NCBI GenBank assembly: GCA_004193595.1
Contig: RPGQ01000029.1
Coordinates: 46,914-110,913, forward strand
Direction: 5' to 3'
DNA from: Desulfobacteraceae bacterium Eth-SRB2
Lineage (GTDB): Bacteria > Desulfobacterota > Desulfobacteria > Desulfobacterales > UBA11574
DNA length: 64,000 bases
Every line of letters begins with the position of its first letter. Position 1 is the first letter of the stretch. The translations under genes were made by a program, and so were the position numbers. Below the pieces are notes generated by a model. The model made no database searches. It was not told the DNA's origin and saw nothing but the letters and a program-made list of their open reading frames with translations. Shown here piece after piece: positions 8,855-19,742 of the stretch.

Positions 8855-10510
8855 TTGATCCATGACGATGACGCAAGTATATTGAGGAATGCCCAGCTTG
8901 AGATAATCACTGAAGCGATAATTACCCGGACCGTAGACCAGCAGGTTGGTCTGGTAGCCGATCGGAAACAAAACAGGCGCTGGCGCAAAACATACAGCAA
9001 CGATGAACAGTTTGGGATTTACGTTTTAATGCAAGTGCCGTGGCGATGGCGATGGGCAGAATCAGGACTGCCGTGGCGTTATTACTGAGGATTTGGGTGC
9101 TGATACTGGTCAGCAATATATTTTCCGACCAATACCACACCCGGGGAGGTGTTTTTGAACGGACTTAGAAACCATTCGGCATAGAGTTGGGTGGCGCCCG
9201 TTTTCCATGGCCGCACCTAAAACAATAGTGCCGACAATCAACAGCAAAATATCTCCACGAATAGCGCGGTAGGCATCCCTCAAATTAGAGACATCCCGTC
9301 AGGACCATGAGCAAGACACCTGCCAAAGCACAGACCGTGATGTCGCCAGTCCACTGCTGGCTGCGGCAATCAGGCCAGTAAAGATCAAATTGCCCAGCGA
9401 GCCTTGCGTTTGTGAATGATTTCACCATTGATGCATCTTCAATGATGATGGAAATCGGCTCCCCTTTGGATTTGTTGCAGCTTGTCGATGGAGCAGCGAA
9501 CCAGAACGATATCGCCGACCATGAGTCTGACCGAGTGAATTTTTGAATAGCCGAATAATGTAGACTTCTCCCGCTTGATGGCTATGATATGGGCGTTGGG
9601 GTCTCCTGAAGATGGGTGTCGAGGAGTCTTTCGCCGATAAAGGAAGACTGGGGAGGGATAATCAGTTCTACAATCAAAGGTGTTCTGATCCGATGCGGAA
9701 GTTGGTGCTCGTCGGCGTAAGGGCAGTTCGGCCACCGTGTCGTTCAGAATGGCGATCAGATCTGGCCGATCCTTGACGAGCATAAGGTCGTGCGGAGCGA
9801 TGGGCGAAGAGAATCATCTGAAGAGGAATGATACGGGGACCGCGCACGATTTCAAAAGGAACAGAGTCGGATATCGTTTCGCAGAAATGGGCCGGAGTCT
9901 TGACCGACCAGAGGACTGTTTGGCGGAACGGACGTTCCGCCAGATAGCGTTTGTCCTCTCGGTCTTCCATCGCAGGTCGGTGTCGTATGACCGGGCATCA
10001 ATATGGGCGCAAAAAAAAATACAAAAAGTAGAAGACCGATCACGGCAATCGGGATACCAGAGAACCAGTTCGAAAATGCCGATACCACCGTATCCTGCAT
10101 TGTTGTTACACTCCAGGTCGCTTATGATGATGTTGGTGGACGTACCGATCAAAGTACAGATTGCCTGCCAGAATGGAGGCATAGGAGACGGGGATGAAAT
10201 TTGGATGGACTCAGATTGTATTCACAGCTGAGATTGAAGATGATGGGAATAAAAGGACCACCACGGGGGTATTGACTGATGGTACCAATGCCATTACGAT
10301 GATGAGAAGGGGTGACGATCGAAGGAAAGTCTCGGAGCTGCCCTTGGAATATTTGATTACTTTCTGCCCGATAAACCGACGGCCCGGTACGAATCATACC
10401 TTATTTGACCATCAGCATGACTGCGACGGTAATCACCGCAGGATTGGCAAAACCCAGAACCTGCAAGGGCGGTAGGATTCGATGTGACCATGAGCACCAC
10501 GATAATACCG
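8855..10510 (-). pseudogene. SLC13/DASS-type transporter with TrkA-C domains, heavily frameshifted
   Basis: Read on the minus strand, pieces of one transporter appear in all three frames. An N-terminal helix reads VTAIGIIVVLMVTSNP. A later helix pair includes VLIPIIFNLSCEY-like sequence. An RCK_C/TrkA-C segment reads AHIIAIKREKSTLFGY...VGDIVLVR. The C-terminal SLC13 signature is NILLTSISTQILSNNATAV, and the DNA at 8900-8960 encodes PIGYQTNLLVYGPG. These parts occur in the order expected for Na+/sulfate or dicarboxylate symporters of the SLC13 family. Many indels make it non-functional. Confidence 0.7.
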
Positions 10511-10744
10511 ATGGCCGTCACGTCGACCGGTATTCTTTGAATTGATCAACTAGATCAGGGGTGACGATAATATCCAGAGAGACACAATCAAATGGACATG
10601 ACGGGTTTCTGATGGTTGTTCGAGTTTATTTCTTCCAACTATATAAATTTAATTTAAAACGCGTCCTTTAAAATCCCATCTGGCTTCTCATGCTATTCCG
10701 ATTCAAAGTGAAAGGGCAAGTATAGGTATTTAAAGAAAAGTTTT

Positions 10745-11566
10745 TGGTGGATTGCTCTACTTCACCGCTAACTTATTATAGAAACCAAAGAGTGAAAGCA
10801 CCTCATTTTTCAAATCTTGGAAGTGAAGCGCCTTAACCACTTTATTCTTGAGTGTGAATCAAAAGTTGGAAAATATTGAAGATGAATTTCTTTCTCCTTA
10901 ATTTTCTTCCATAATTTTTCAATGGGATTGTAATCTGGAGGAGAATAAGACTGACAGATCGTAAACGGTTAAGCGATAGCTTTCCTGTCAAAAAGTTTTT
11001 CATTGCCTTACTTACGTGTGATAGCTGGCCCCATCTTGTATAAGGATAATGTGTTTCCTGGTTTTGACCTTTTATAAAGTCAAAAAGCCTCGTACGATTC
11101 AAATTAAAACGACCTTTGTCATGTCCCTTACAAAAAACGGCCAGAAAAATGATCCCGGTGTTAAACCAAACACTTTATAGCTACGAGTTCGGGATGTTTT
11201 ACGAACAACTGGTTTGTTGGGCACTTTACAGCCCCAAGTATAGGATAAAGAGCCCCATTGAAAGGTATTTCATCGCCCAAATAAAATATAGGCATTTTTT
11301 TTCTTCAGCAAGTTTATGATCTCGGGTATTTTCTTCTAAACACTTTTGCGTTTCTCAGGATCTTTATGATCAGCGACAGCTTAGCCTTCTGATATGAAAA
11401 GCCCATATTTTTAAGGAGCTGGGGAAATGTAATGTGTACGGAATATTGGACTCCAAATGCTCATAAGGATGCTGTATCATTGGGCTACGCCGAAAAACGG
11501 CACCGGGGAAACCGGCCTTGCTTTGAGCACTGTGAATAATTTTATCAAGCTCTTTTTTTGGTTCAC
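10745..11566 (-). pseudogene. IS630-like transposase relic, cut by IS200 copy 2
   Basis: Minus-strand pieces in several frames give a DDE_3 transposase. One is a catalytic region like IRTRWGQLSHVSKAMKNF, originally the D-x-A-S-Y-H type. Another is a YSPDYNPIEKLW-type Glu motif at about 10900-10950, and helical N-terminal segments follow at 11300-11560. The N-terminal end stops exactly where the IS200 element begins (11567), so that insertion, or the deletion beyond it, removed the start. Numerous frameshifts make it inactive. It differs from the better preserved IS630-type element at 28.8-30.2 kb. Confidence 0.6.
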
Positions 11567-12053
11567 TCAACATAAAATTCTGCTACACATAATGTAAATA
11601 TCATATTGTATTTGTAACGAAGTACAGGCATCAAACCATATATGGGAAGTTGAGAAGAAAAATAGGGGATATTATAAGAGATTTGTGCCGCCAAAGGGGC
11701 TTGGACCTACACGAAGGGCACGCTATGAAAGATCACGTTCATATTTGCTTGAGCATACCTTCGAAGTTCAGTGTGTCGAATACAGTTGGGTTTATCAAGG
11801 GCAAAAGTGCCATAAGGATACATCGAGAGCTACTTGGTTCCAAGAAAATGACAGGATTAAGTTTTTGGGCAAAGGGTTATTGTGCCAGTACAGTGGGTCT
11901 CGATGAGGAAACCATAATGAAATATATAAGAGATCAAAATAAAAAACATTAGAATATCAAATTTTTAATAGCCCCTTTAGGGGCTTTCCTAACACAATGC
12001 CCCCTTCGAGGGGGTTTCATCATACCTCCTGCTATGCAGGAGGTCGGTGATTT
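11567..12053 (+). mobile_element. IS200-type element, copy 2 (inverted relative to copy 1)
   Basis: Same length (487 bp), ends and hairpins as copy 1 but on the opposite strand. It is preceded by GTTCAC, which supplies the TTCAC target. The encoded TnpA is residue-for-residue identical to copy 1, and an alternative-frame translation is also identical, so the DNA is identical over at least that part. This indicates recent transposition. The two copies form a 3.4-kb inverted pair that could support inversion of the DNA between them. Confidence 0.85.
11650..11952 (+). CDS. tnpA: IS200/IS605 TnpA (Y1 transposase), copy 2
   Basis: Identical in sequence to the TnpA of copy 1, with HVHICLSIP for metal binding and MKYIRDQ with the catalytic Tyr. 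The conserved N-terminal strand lies upstream of the TTG start in an open frame without ATG, so productive translation would need an unusual start. The gene is followed by three hairpins that belong to the element's right end. Confidence 0.75.
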   Translation: MRRKIGDIIRDLCRQRGLDLHEGHAMKDHVHICLSIPSKFSVSNTVGFIKGKSAIRIHRELLGSKKMTGLSFWAKGYCASTVGLDEETIMKYIRDQNKKH

Positions 12054-13157
12054 GTTAATGGGTGAAAACCATTTTAACAAATCGGTAATGCTCCCAGTAG
12101 AAATAGCAGAACACCTACCAGGATGCGGATGCTTCGCGGGGTAATTTTTATTTAGCAGTTTCGAATCGATAAAGGCGCGGAAATGCAGCCAGTGCATAAG
12201 AACGAGTTCAATTCCTCCCTGATTTATTAAAACCTCAAAATCTTTTGAAGAAAGTGGCGCCATAAACGTTGGGGCGGTGAGATATCACAGCTTTGATACT
12301 GAGTATTGGCGATCAGTGTAGAGTTTTAACGGCAACGCCGGGTGATCAGGGACCTTTTTCAGGATTGTACGGGCTGATCCTTGTCGTGGGTAAGTGGGGT
12401 TTCTAAAGCGTGCTTACCGGAATCCGTTAAGGACGGCACGAGATTTAAAATGCTGCGAAATTTCATATGTCGAAGCGTTACGGTTCCAGGGTTTTAGGCT
12501 GGTGTAAATGGATGCCGGATTCCGGTGATCGGCATATACTGTCGAAGTGCCCACAAAAATCCAGGCTGAAGGCAGACTCAAAGAAAATCGATTCTAAAAG
12601 GTTTAACTGGCCCTTGACATAACCCTTTAGGAGGCCGTTCACCAGTGGTAAAGCTGAATTGTGAAGTTTGCTGTCTATGGAAATTTTTTCAGTTCCGATG
12701 CAGGTTTGAGGTCTGCATATATGACATTGAAACGCCGGGAATCCTGTAATTCCTGTTTGCCGATGTTCAAGATCCATGACTCTATGAACGCGAGGGCCTT
12801 AAATGGACCAATAATTTTGGATCCTTAATTTTTTGAATAGTCCAGAGGCGAGCAGCGATTTCACCATATGCACGGATGGGCTTTCCCGCCATTTCACCGG
12901 CAAGGGCATCCGGAAAGGGCAAAAGACGTCGGGACAATAACCAGATAGCAGCCGCAGGTACCGTAGTAACCAAAACCAGTACATGTTGTGAATCGAGTGA
13001 TCACAACCATTAGGCCTACATTCTTTCGGCAGTCCGGGTTAAAGGGATCAGACTAATACTACGGCGACACTTTAATTTTCAAATAAATTAGCCTCAGCGA
13101 TGGCCTTTTTTTCTATGTGACGAGGCGATATAATTACGATCAGTATGGTATTTTACT
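12054..13157. other. Decayed DNA, no gene identified
   Basis: The minus strand gives short protein-like pieces in shifting frames, for example a hydrophobic stretch near 12100 and AFIESWILNIGKQEL near 12760. They look like the ruins of one or two genes, but none could be assigned to a family. No start site or terminator stands out. Confidence 0.4.
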
Positions 13158-14147
13158 TTAGTTCAAGGCATGGCGTTCAATTGAATGATAAGGAAGCATA
13201 GCTGCTACCAGTCTTCTTGCTTGTGGCAACGCGTCAGACGCGGGCTTTTTAAACTTGATTCGCAAACGAAGTAGAAAATGTAATGCAAGAAAAACATAGA
13301 TCATGTGACGATGCCAAGCCGGCCAGGAGCGATGTTCGTAATGATCCATACCGATCTGGTATTTGCCTTCTTTAAAGCATTGTTCAATAGGCCAACGCAT
13401 AGTTGACGCTTTACACAATTCAGAGAAAGGTATGTCTTCCGGCGCGTTGGATAAAGCATATTTCAACTGGCCATCAGAGTTGCGCCGGATAAACAGCCAT
13501 AAAGGTTTTTCTTCCGGAAGTCCGTCTCGAGACAGATAAACTCTAATACGGGCCACTTCAGCGATGATAGGCCCTTTTGATCCTTCTGCTAAAATAACGG
13601 ACTTCCAGGAAAGTTTTTTTGATCGAGCAATTTGGGCAACCTTATGTGCTTAGGGTTCCCCCGGCAGTACGCGCAATATTTTAGGATAAGGATTTTCTTC
13701 ATAAAGAGTAAACCTACTTTTGGGCTTTTTCGAGAAAACGTATGTATCCGGACGAATACTGGCAAAGTAATAGAGTGATTCCGGCAGTGATTGTAAAAAA
13801 TTCAAATCTGACCCAAATGTTGCGTCACAACCAAGCCATTTTGCAGGAAAAAGATTAGATTCTACTGTTTTGTTGATAAGATCAAGAGCAATTTGAAGTT
13901 TCGTCTGAAAAACAAGATCTTCGGGGACCCAATTGTCTTTACGCCTTTTGGTATATTCATCAGTAAGCCAGATTTTGGGCATATAGAGTCGGCCGGTCAG
14001 AAGTCCGTAGCCTTTTTCACTTGAATAACCGACCCAGGGGCGCCAGTTAGCGGTATCAACTTTACCGGCAGCACCACAATATTGCCTGGCAACACCAACG
14101 GACTCTTTGCCCTTTTTTATAAATTCAGGCCAGCCAACGTTTATCAT
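13158..14147 (-). pseudogene. IS701-like transposase, frameshifted
   Basis: The N-terminal frame (14147-13650) carries VGVARQYCGAAGKVD and GYSSEKGYGLLTGRLYMP, both typical of IS701-type DDE transposases. WLGCDATFG supplies the second Asp region. The C-terminal frame (13556-13158) has MRWPIEQCFKEGKYQIGMDHY, spanning the Glu motif, and LPYHSIERHAL near the end. Between them (13556-13650) the reading frame is broken. The N-terminal start is also missing (about the first 100 residues of a roughly 430-residue family). Inactive. Confidence 0.75.
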
Positions 14148-14380
14148 GCCGTCAGGGCTGTGTCTTATCAGCCATAATAATAGCCTGATGCTGCCTCCAT
14201 GGCCTCATGATTCCAACGGTAGTTTTATATAAAAAAATTTTAAAATTTATTTTGCCCTGAAAAACTTGGTCCTTTGGGCCAAGCCTGTCCCGCATCGCGG
14301 GAGTCAGAGATCAATGGCTCTGCCCGTATAAATCAACCGGAGTAATGGAGTATTGGAGTGTTGATTTAAAAAAAAGAGCT

Positions 14381-14765
14381 TTAAATTTTCAGATTTTCTC
14401 CAGGGATCTGTTTTCTGAGAGCGATGAAAAAAGGGGTTTCTTCCATTACTCCACCACTCCACAGGTCGGGATGCCACTTTGACAATGTTTTAAAGCATCG
14501 CCTTAACTCCTCCACTTTTCTACCAATGATTGTGGGGGCGCTGAAGGGATCACAGGGCTTTTGCTGACAATCAATGATATCTCTAAACTTTGGATCTAAC
14601 ACATAAACATATATACATGCTTGACGCGTTGCCATGATAGATATATCCTTTTTCCTTGTTTTTGTGTACCCATTGGTTTGACCGATAAATTTCCAGTTGG
14701 CGGCACTTTTTATAGCTGGTGGCATTGAAAAATCGTGGATCAGCTCTAAAGGTCTCCAAAAGCAT
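14381..14765 (-). pseudogene. DUF4338 (DruA-like) fragment
   Basis: Two overlapping minus-strand frames together give a DUF4338 stretch. LLETFRADPRFFNATSYK comes from one frame and SAANWKFIGQTNGYTKTRKKD...IYVYVLDPKFRDI from the other. DUF4338 is found in the DruA protein of Druantia and, more often, as the N-terminal part of transposase-like proteins. The fragment is frameshifted and ends in unrelated sequence. No Druantia helicase (DruE) is nearby, so this is most likely a transposon relic rather than a defence gene. Confidence 0.5.
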
Positions 14766-16411
14766 CAGTTCTGTTTAAAATTCTGCGGCCAGTCTTTTTA
14801 ATTGGCCAATGTTAAGGAAAGCATGCGAAGCCAGATTAGGAACCTTGACCCATGGAAGAATCAAGAAGCGGCTATTATTCGCTATTCGATTCAAAGATTA
14901 GGGTTTTCTCTGCTTGTCCGGACCATCCGATAAAAGGTAATCACGAACGCGAAGTTTCAAAGGAAGGGGGCACTCCATGATAAAAGCAACAACCGGACGA
15001 TTTTTTATGAAAGCAAGATATTTTTAAGCGATGCCCAAAAGCTTTCTATAAGCTCAAGTAATGGTACTAGCTGACAAGCTGGCCCAAATTATGTCTGCTC
15101 ATTGACCAATTTCAATATGATCGGCCCCTAACAGGTCTCCGACAATTAGTTCTATATCGATTAATATCACATAGAAACTGAAGGCCCGGTAGGCTTGCAC
15201 CAAGCCTTCCATACCGCTTAGAATCGGGCTTGTCAGTTCGGCGCCGCATTGGGTATGGCCTTTGCCTCGACGGAAAGAATCTTGTTCTGCAGAAATGCCA
15301 CGAGTCACTGTCGGCTTCGATAGGTATCTTGTGAGATCATACAGAGATCTAAAATGTACCGTTTTTGGCTCGGGATGAGATACAGTGATATGGCAATGAT
15401 ATTACACCCGTCAATTGGGGCGATCACATGAATTTAGCCCAAAATTCAATCTCACACCAAAGGGGTGCTCGGTGAGAAATAATACTGCAACATGGGGTAC
15501 TTGTGCTTGAGGTGGGATATCGAGATGGTTAGATTCCGTCATCAATAGGTTTTCCTTTAATGAATGTTTCTGTACTACTTCGCAACGTTGTCGGTATATT
15601 CCAAATTCTTTCCAGCAATCCTTAATGTTCGGGTTTCATCGGGCTTGGGATCCTCGTAAGCGCGTAACGTTTTGTTGGTCAAGAAGTTATGTCCGTCCGA
15701 CATCTTGTAATAAGGAAGAAGGATATTTGAAGATTGCCAAATGTAAATTATCTTTCGCCGCAGCGTGGAAAATCTCTTGGGATCGTTCACGGAAATTTGA
15801 TACCAGCACTGCCACCGTTTAGCGCCCACACCAATATGTCTAATTCCGGAGGAAAAATTGTTTTAAATCGAGTTATAATTGTCTCTCTTAATATAACTTT
15901 TGGTTTGAAGAATGTCCAGCTTTATTTATTCCTTATTATTACAGATTGTTATAGCATTTCTGAACTATCGCCAGAAGTACTACCTTGAAAGGGCTGCTCC
16001 ACCACTCCAATACTCCAGTACTCCGTAAATCGTTAAATGCCGGCAAACTAAATCCCCTCTGGGGATAATCAAAGTCGGGCCCTCTGGACCCGGATCTTTA
16101 CTTATGGCTCTATTATTATCAGATAGTTGTTTGTTCGGTCAAATTCTATATGATTGCAGATATCATAGATTTGTCCCGGCTTGACCATGGATGTGACTGT
16201 TTATCGGATAGTTGCTAAAAATAGAGTCATGTTGCAATGGATCCGCTGGAAATTATCGAGGACAGGCTGAAAAAGCTTAAGGAGAAAATTGATCGAGCCA
16301 AACTGCAATTTCCAATTTACTTCATAAAAATACCCGTGATGACATATTACTCAACATTGGAGATGAGGGTGATGCGATCCTTGAGCAGATCAATTCCATT
16401 TTTTGCTGTTT
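14766..16411. other. Gene-poor debris
   Basis: No intact gene is supported here. Short frames at 15099-15308 and 15575-15829 (minus strand) and 16237-16494 (plus strand; begins MDPLEIIEDRLKKLKEKID) look like gene fragments without recognisable domains. The sequence AGAAGTACTACCTTGAAAG at 15968-15986 matches the end of the small element inserted in the sigma-54 activator at 51.9 kb, so a truncated copy ends here. Purine-rich and pyrimidine-rich near-repeats (CCACTCCAATACTCCAG at about 16001) echo similar ones at about 14340 and 14446. Confidence 0.4.
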
Positions 16412-17074
16412 CTAATATCGTTTCCAAAAGAACACTAAATTCATCCGGGACCTTTTCGAAAAACTCGTTTGGAGTAGCTCTTGGATTTTTCTAATTTTTA
16501 TTTTTAATCGATCAATGATTTGAGCAGGGCTTTCTTTACGTAAAACCGCCTGAAATTGAGCTCCATAAAACCTAACCGCACTGATTCCGAGTATAATAAT
16601 ATCGTATGCTTTCCAGGAATCTCCCCGCCTTATCATTTTAATTTCTACCGGAACTTCTATATTCTTCCAAAGCACCTTCACCCGAACCACAGCTTTTGAG
16701 TCGCTGATCAGGTTTTGACCGATTAGAATGACTTTCTCATTATTATATTTATCTTGCAGCATGGTAAGGTAAAAAACCGTTACAAACTTGGAAAAAAGCT
16801 TTGTAAAATCATCTCGTTGCTGTGGCTTGAATTTTAACCAATTGCTTGCCAGAGCACATCGACAAAACTCTTTAAAGTCAACGGTTTGGTTTACAATCTC
16901 CGACAGCTTTTGACGTTGGACCTCTTTTTGCGCGGTATCTTTATAAATTGGATCTTTTAATATGTTGGTTCCTTGGTCTATTAATTCCTGTAATACATCT
17001 ACCGGCTGCTCCGCATAAGCAAAAGTAGAGAGTTCTGCTATAATAATAACAACTGCAACCAGAGTCTTCTTCAT
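16412..17074 (-). CDS. MlaC/Ttg2D-like periplasmic phospholipid-binding protein
   Basis: A protein of 220 residues from the internal ATG at 17074 (MKKTLVAVVIIIAELSTFAYA, a signal peptide). An upstream start would add 15 polar residues and spoil it. The mature part fits the MlaC family: DFKEFCRCALASNWLKF, then FTKLFSKFVTVFYLTML and the central beta region (VKVLWKNIEVPVEIKMI). MlaC shuttles phospholipids between the MlaA outer-membrane and MlaFEDB inner-membrane complexes. No mla ABC genes lie next to it, so it is an orphan here. The C-terminal 20 residues are unusually basic and aromatic. Confidence 0.8.
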   Translation of the reverse strand: MKKTLVAVVIIIAELSTFAYAEQPVDVLQELIDQGTNILKDPIYKDTAQKEVQRQKLSEIVNQTVDFKEFCRCALASNWLKFKPQQRDDFTKLFSKFVTVFYLTMLQDKYNNEKVILIGQNLISDSKAVVRVKVLWKNIEVPVEIKMIRRGDSWKAYDIIILGISAVRFYGAQFQAVLRKESPAQIIDRLKIKIRKIQELLQTSFSKRSRMNLVFFWKRY

Positions 17075-17154
17075 ATTTGTTCTTATATTAGAACGGTTAT
17101 CCACCTCTTTTCCTTTCAACCTCCATTATTGAATCAAAAAAACTCCCCAACCCC

Positions 17155-17697
17155 TCATTTAGTTAACGGTTTCTGCCTGATCTTAAAACCAAATAAGGTT
17201 TGTTGATGTCCTTTTATCAATCTGATAAGTATTATTGAAATTGCACTTCCTATTATGATCCCGGCGTCCTGAAATCCTTGAAAAAAAACTGAACTTAGAA
17301 CATCGCCCCAGCCACTATATCCGGAACTCCAACTCACCTCAATAGGCCAAAAAAAGGAAACCGGTGAACTGGTAAAGAAAAAATCTGCTATAACATGGGA
17401 AAGGATTATCAAGAAACAAACTCCAAACTTTATCCTTGGAATTTGAGATGATAACTTCCATGCTCTTGATGCAAGGAATCCCATAATCAAAGCAAATATT
17501 AAGCTATGAGTCGGGCCACGATGAAAAGCGTTTCCATTCCATTTTATAAGAAGGCCAAAAATAACGTCAAAATCAGGTAAATTGGCAAGAATAGTTAGAA
17601 AAATAATAAGTTTTAAACTATTTGTCTTAGAATTATTATTTGTACTCAGTTCGTAAGTAGCTAATCCAATGGCAGTATGCCCCATAGGTAATGGCAT
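17155..17697 (-). CDS. DUF457 (YdjM-like) membrane-bound metal-dependent hydrolase
   Basis: A 180-residue protein with about four membrane helices. It carries the DUF457 metal-ligand pattern: GHTAIGL at the N-terminus, LANLPDFDVIFG, FHRGPTHSL and LSHVIADFFF. Family members are predicted Zn-dependent hydrolases of the inner membrane; E. coli YdjM is LexA-regulated. A strong AGGAGG lies 8 nt before the ATG. The gene sits 80 bp upstream of the MlaC-like gene on the same strand and may be cotranscribed with it. Substrate unknown. Confidence 0.8.
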   Translation of the reverse strand: MPLPMGHTAIGLATYELSTNNNSKTNSLKLIIFLTILANLPDFDVIFGLLIKWNGNAFHRGPTHSLIFALIMGFLASRAWKLSSQIPRIKFGVCFLIILSHVIADFFFTSSPVSFFWPIEVSWSSGYSGWGDVLSSVFFQGFQDAGIIIGSAISIILIRLIKGHQQTLFGFKIRQKPLTK

Positions 17698-18017
17698 GAT
17701 AAAGACCTCCTAAAAATCGGCGTTTTTTGCCCGATTTATTGCGATAAAATTTGGATAAGGGTATTTTCTATCCAAAAACTATGCCAAACTAATTATTCAG
17801 GCAAATAGATTATTAAAACAATGGGTTATAAATAAATTCAAGTTTAGAGATAAAAAAGATGTGAACATAATTATTATGGAATTCACTTCACAATCTAACT
17901 TGTTTTACATACTTTTGGTGAAATACAAGGGAAATATAAATCTGAAAGGTGTCTAAGAACAGAGCAGATCGTTTGTTGGCCTATGGATGGTTAAATAAAT
18001 TAATCACACAAACTAAC

Positions 18018-18208
18018 ACCTAAATTGAGCGATTTTTTACTCAATCTGCACCAATCTCCCCGCTGACGCGGGATCTTGGACTTGCGCATTAAGGATCCGC
18101 GAAAATCCTCGACATATCCATCCCGATGTCTTTTCGGGGCGGTTTTCGCGAATCCTTATGCATCAAGATATCAGCACATCTCTTCGCAAAAAATCGCTCA
18201 ACCCAGGT
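18018..18208. repeat. MITE-like element, family ACCTRRRTTGAGCG
   Basis: A 191-bp element with inverted ends: ACCTAAATTGAGCGATTTTT at 18018 and, on the other strand, ACCTGGGTTGAGCGATTTTT ending at 18208. The interior has a long imperfect hairpin (GCATTAAGGATCCGCG... with ...CGCGAATCCTTATGC) and a smaller CCCGC/GCGGG hairpin. It encodes nothing. Its last base forms part of the stop codon of the sulfotransferase gene. A related element with the same terminal motif is at 44847-45059. Confidence 0.65.
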
Positions 18209-19002
18209 TATATTTTCGAAGGAGAAGTCTTGTCATTTGGGTCGATTCGCCAGTAGTCCGCCGGCCTTCCGCACCATTCAAGGAATTGTCGTGTGTCATT
18301 GCCGAGCTGTTCTATGGCCCATTGTCTATCCGTTCGGTTCCAGGTTGTATCAATATGGGCGGTTCGGTTAGGCATTTGCAGGTTTTTGATTCTACTTTGG
18401 CTGGACGCAATAGCCAAATGGGAGTGCTGGATCTTAATCAAAGGATCTACACCCATAAACTCGAAAATATCTGTGAGCACTGCTTCCGGATCAGCAACAT
18501 ACTCATCGAACCATATGATCTTAATGCGATGGTCCGGAAAGTACTTTCTGTAAACGCTGATATTTTTCCAGTACCGGCTAGATTCGATAATGTTTGGCTC
18601 TCTGCGAACCATATCATTTATGGAATTTTCAATAAACGGAAAACCCGGCGTGGTCATCCACTCGATGTAAGCCGATTCCATTCGGTCAAGCGGATGACGG
18701 ACTGAGTAAAGGATTTTTGCGTCCGGAACATGCTTAATAATGCGCGATATTGTATTCGGGAAGGCCCTTGCACGTGAGTATGACGTGGACGCATCCACGA
18801 TGGCCCTTTCGCCGTTATAGTGTGAAAACCGGGATATATACCAGTCCCAACCGCGGGCGTATTGACGGTTTTCGGAAAAGAAATGCGGTTCCTTGCCTTT
18901 GACAACGATAACGTCGGGGTGGTTCGAGAGCATCACGCTGATGCTTGTAGTCGCAGACTTCTGTGCACCGATGAATAGGAAATTGGGTTTCGTCATGTTC
19001 AA
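18208..19002 (-). CDS. PAPS-dependent sulfotransferase
   Basis: A 264-residue soluble sulfotransferase of the Sulfotransfer_1/3 type. The 5'-phosphosulfate loop is FIGAQKSATTSISVML (residues about 10-25) and the 3'-phosphate site is YSVRHPLDRMESAY (about 98-112). These bind PAPS and position sulfate for transfer to a hydroxyl or amine acceptor. HPDVIVVKGKEPHFFSE is the conserved stretch after the P-loop. The acceptor is unknown; homologues act on glycans, lipids or small molecules. Transcription is in the same direction as the receiver gene at 19.0-19.4 kb, with 20 bp between them. Confidence 0.85.
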   Translation of the reverse strand: MNMTKPNFLFIGAQKSATTSISVMLSNHPDVIVVKGKEPHFFSENRQYARGWDWYISRFSHYNGERAIVDASTSYSRARAFPNTISRIIKHVPDAKILYSVRHPLDRMESAYIEWMTTPGFPFIENSINDMVRREPNIIESSRYWKNISVYRKYFPDHRIKIIWFDEYVADPEAVLTDIFEFMGVDPLIKIQHSHLAIASSQSRIKNLQMPNRTAHIDTTWNRTDRQWAIEQLGNDTRQFLEWCGRPADYWRIDPNDKTSPSKI

Positions 19003-19022
19003 TGATATCCACAGGATCTGTC

Positions 19023-19394
19023 TCAGGTTTTTTCGGTATCAGAATTTAAAATTTCTATTAACTGCGCTCTACTGATAGGTTTCTGATAAAGCCCATCAAA
19101 GCCCGCATCCTGTAATTCATTAATATCAAAATCATAAAGATAGCCGGACAATGCATATATCTTTAAATGGGGATGTAAGATTTTCACATTCCTGCAAAAA
19201 TTTAAGCCATTCAACCATGGCATTCTCAGATCCGTAATGATTATTGAAAAGTTTTCTTCAGACCTTAAGATATATTCGGCCTCTTCTGCGCTATCGACCG
19301 TAATAGCCAAATAACCAAATTTCTCCAACATTTTTCTCATTAATTTCAGTTGGCTTCGTTGGTCATCAATAACAAGGACTTTTTTAGTGCTCAT
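19023..19394 (-). CDS. Single-domain response regulator (CheY-like receiver)
   Basis: From the ATG at 19394 the protein is a 123-residue stand-alone receiver: acidic pair in VLVIDDQRSQ, phospho-acceptor Asp in IIITDLRMPW, Ser in IYALSGY and Lys in YQKPISR. There is no output domain, so it would signal through protein-protein contact. No histidine kinase is encoded beside it. The upstream in-frame extension to 19472 lacks a plausible start and is not family-like. It lies directly upstream of the sulfotransferase gene and may share a transcript with it. Confidence 0.85.
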   Translation of the reverse strand: MSTKKVLVIDDQRSQLKLMRKMLEKFGYLAITVDSAEEAEYILRSEENFSIIITDLRMPWLNGLNFCRNVKILHPHLKIYALSGYLYDFDINELQDAGFDGLYQKPISRAQLIEILNSDTEKT

Positions 19395-19660
19395 ATCTGT
19401 TATTCTCACAGGCAGTCCCCTGTTGTCATGGGTATTTCCAGAACGCCGTGGATGAGCAAAGAAGGCGAACAAAACATCTTGAGATCCGCATTCATTTTTT
19501 TAAGTTCTATTTATCTTGCCCAATTCTATCGTATCACGAATATCTTAGATTTTAAGTTCCAAGTCAAGTAAATACTATTTCCGACCCTTGGGTGTAAATC
19601 AAGACCGTTGGTAAACGCTGATCCTTGTCTATTGACAAACCGTGGCTCCGAAGCCATTTT

Positions 19661-19721
19661 TTTAGGTGTTAGGTGTTAGGTGTTAGGTGTCAGGTGTCAG
19701 AAGGTGTCAGGTGTCAGGGTT
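19661..19721. repeat. Tandem heptamer repeat (TTAGGTG/TCAGGTG)
   Basis: About seven direct copies of a 7-bp unit, TTAGGTG changing to TCAGGTG, sit just before the fragmentary four-helix-bundle gene. The complementary sequence CTGACACCTGACACCTGA occurs at 19964-19981 on the other side of that gene. The array could act as a slippage-prone spacer or form a hairpin around the gene. Confidence 0.7.
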
Positions 19722-19742
19722 AAGGATTAAGGGGGAAACGAG

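Noticed and set aside
14381..14765. Druantia defence gene druA
   Set aside because: Only a frameshifted DUF4338 fragment remains and no druE helicase or other Druantia gene is nearby; transposon-type DUF4338 proteins are more common.
19661..19721. Possible CRISPR array
   Set aside because: Units are 7 bp with no spacers and there are no cas genes; it is a simple tandem repeat.
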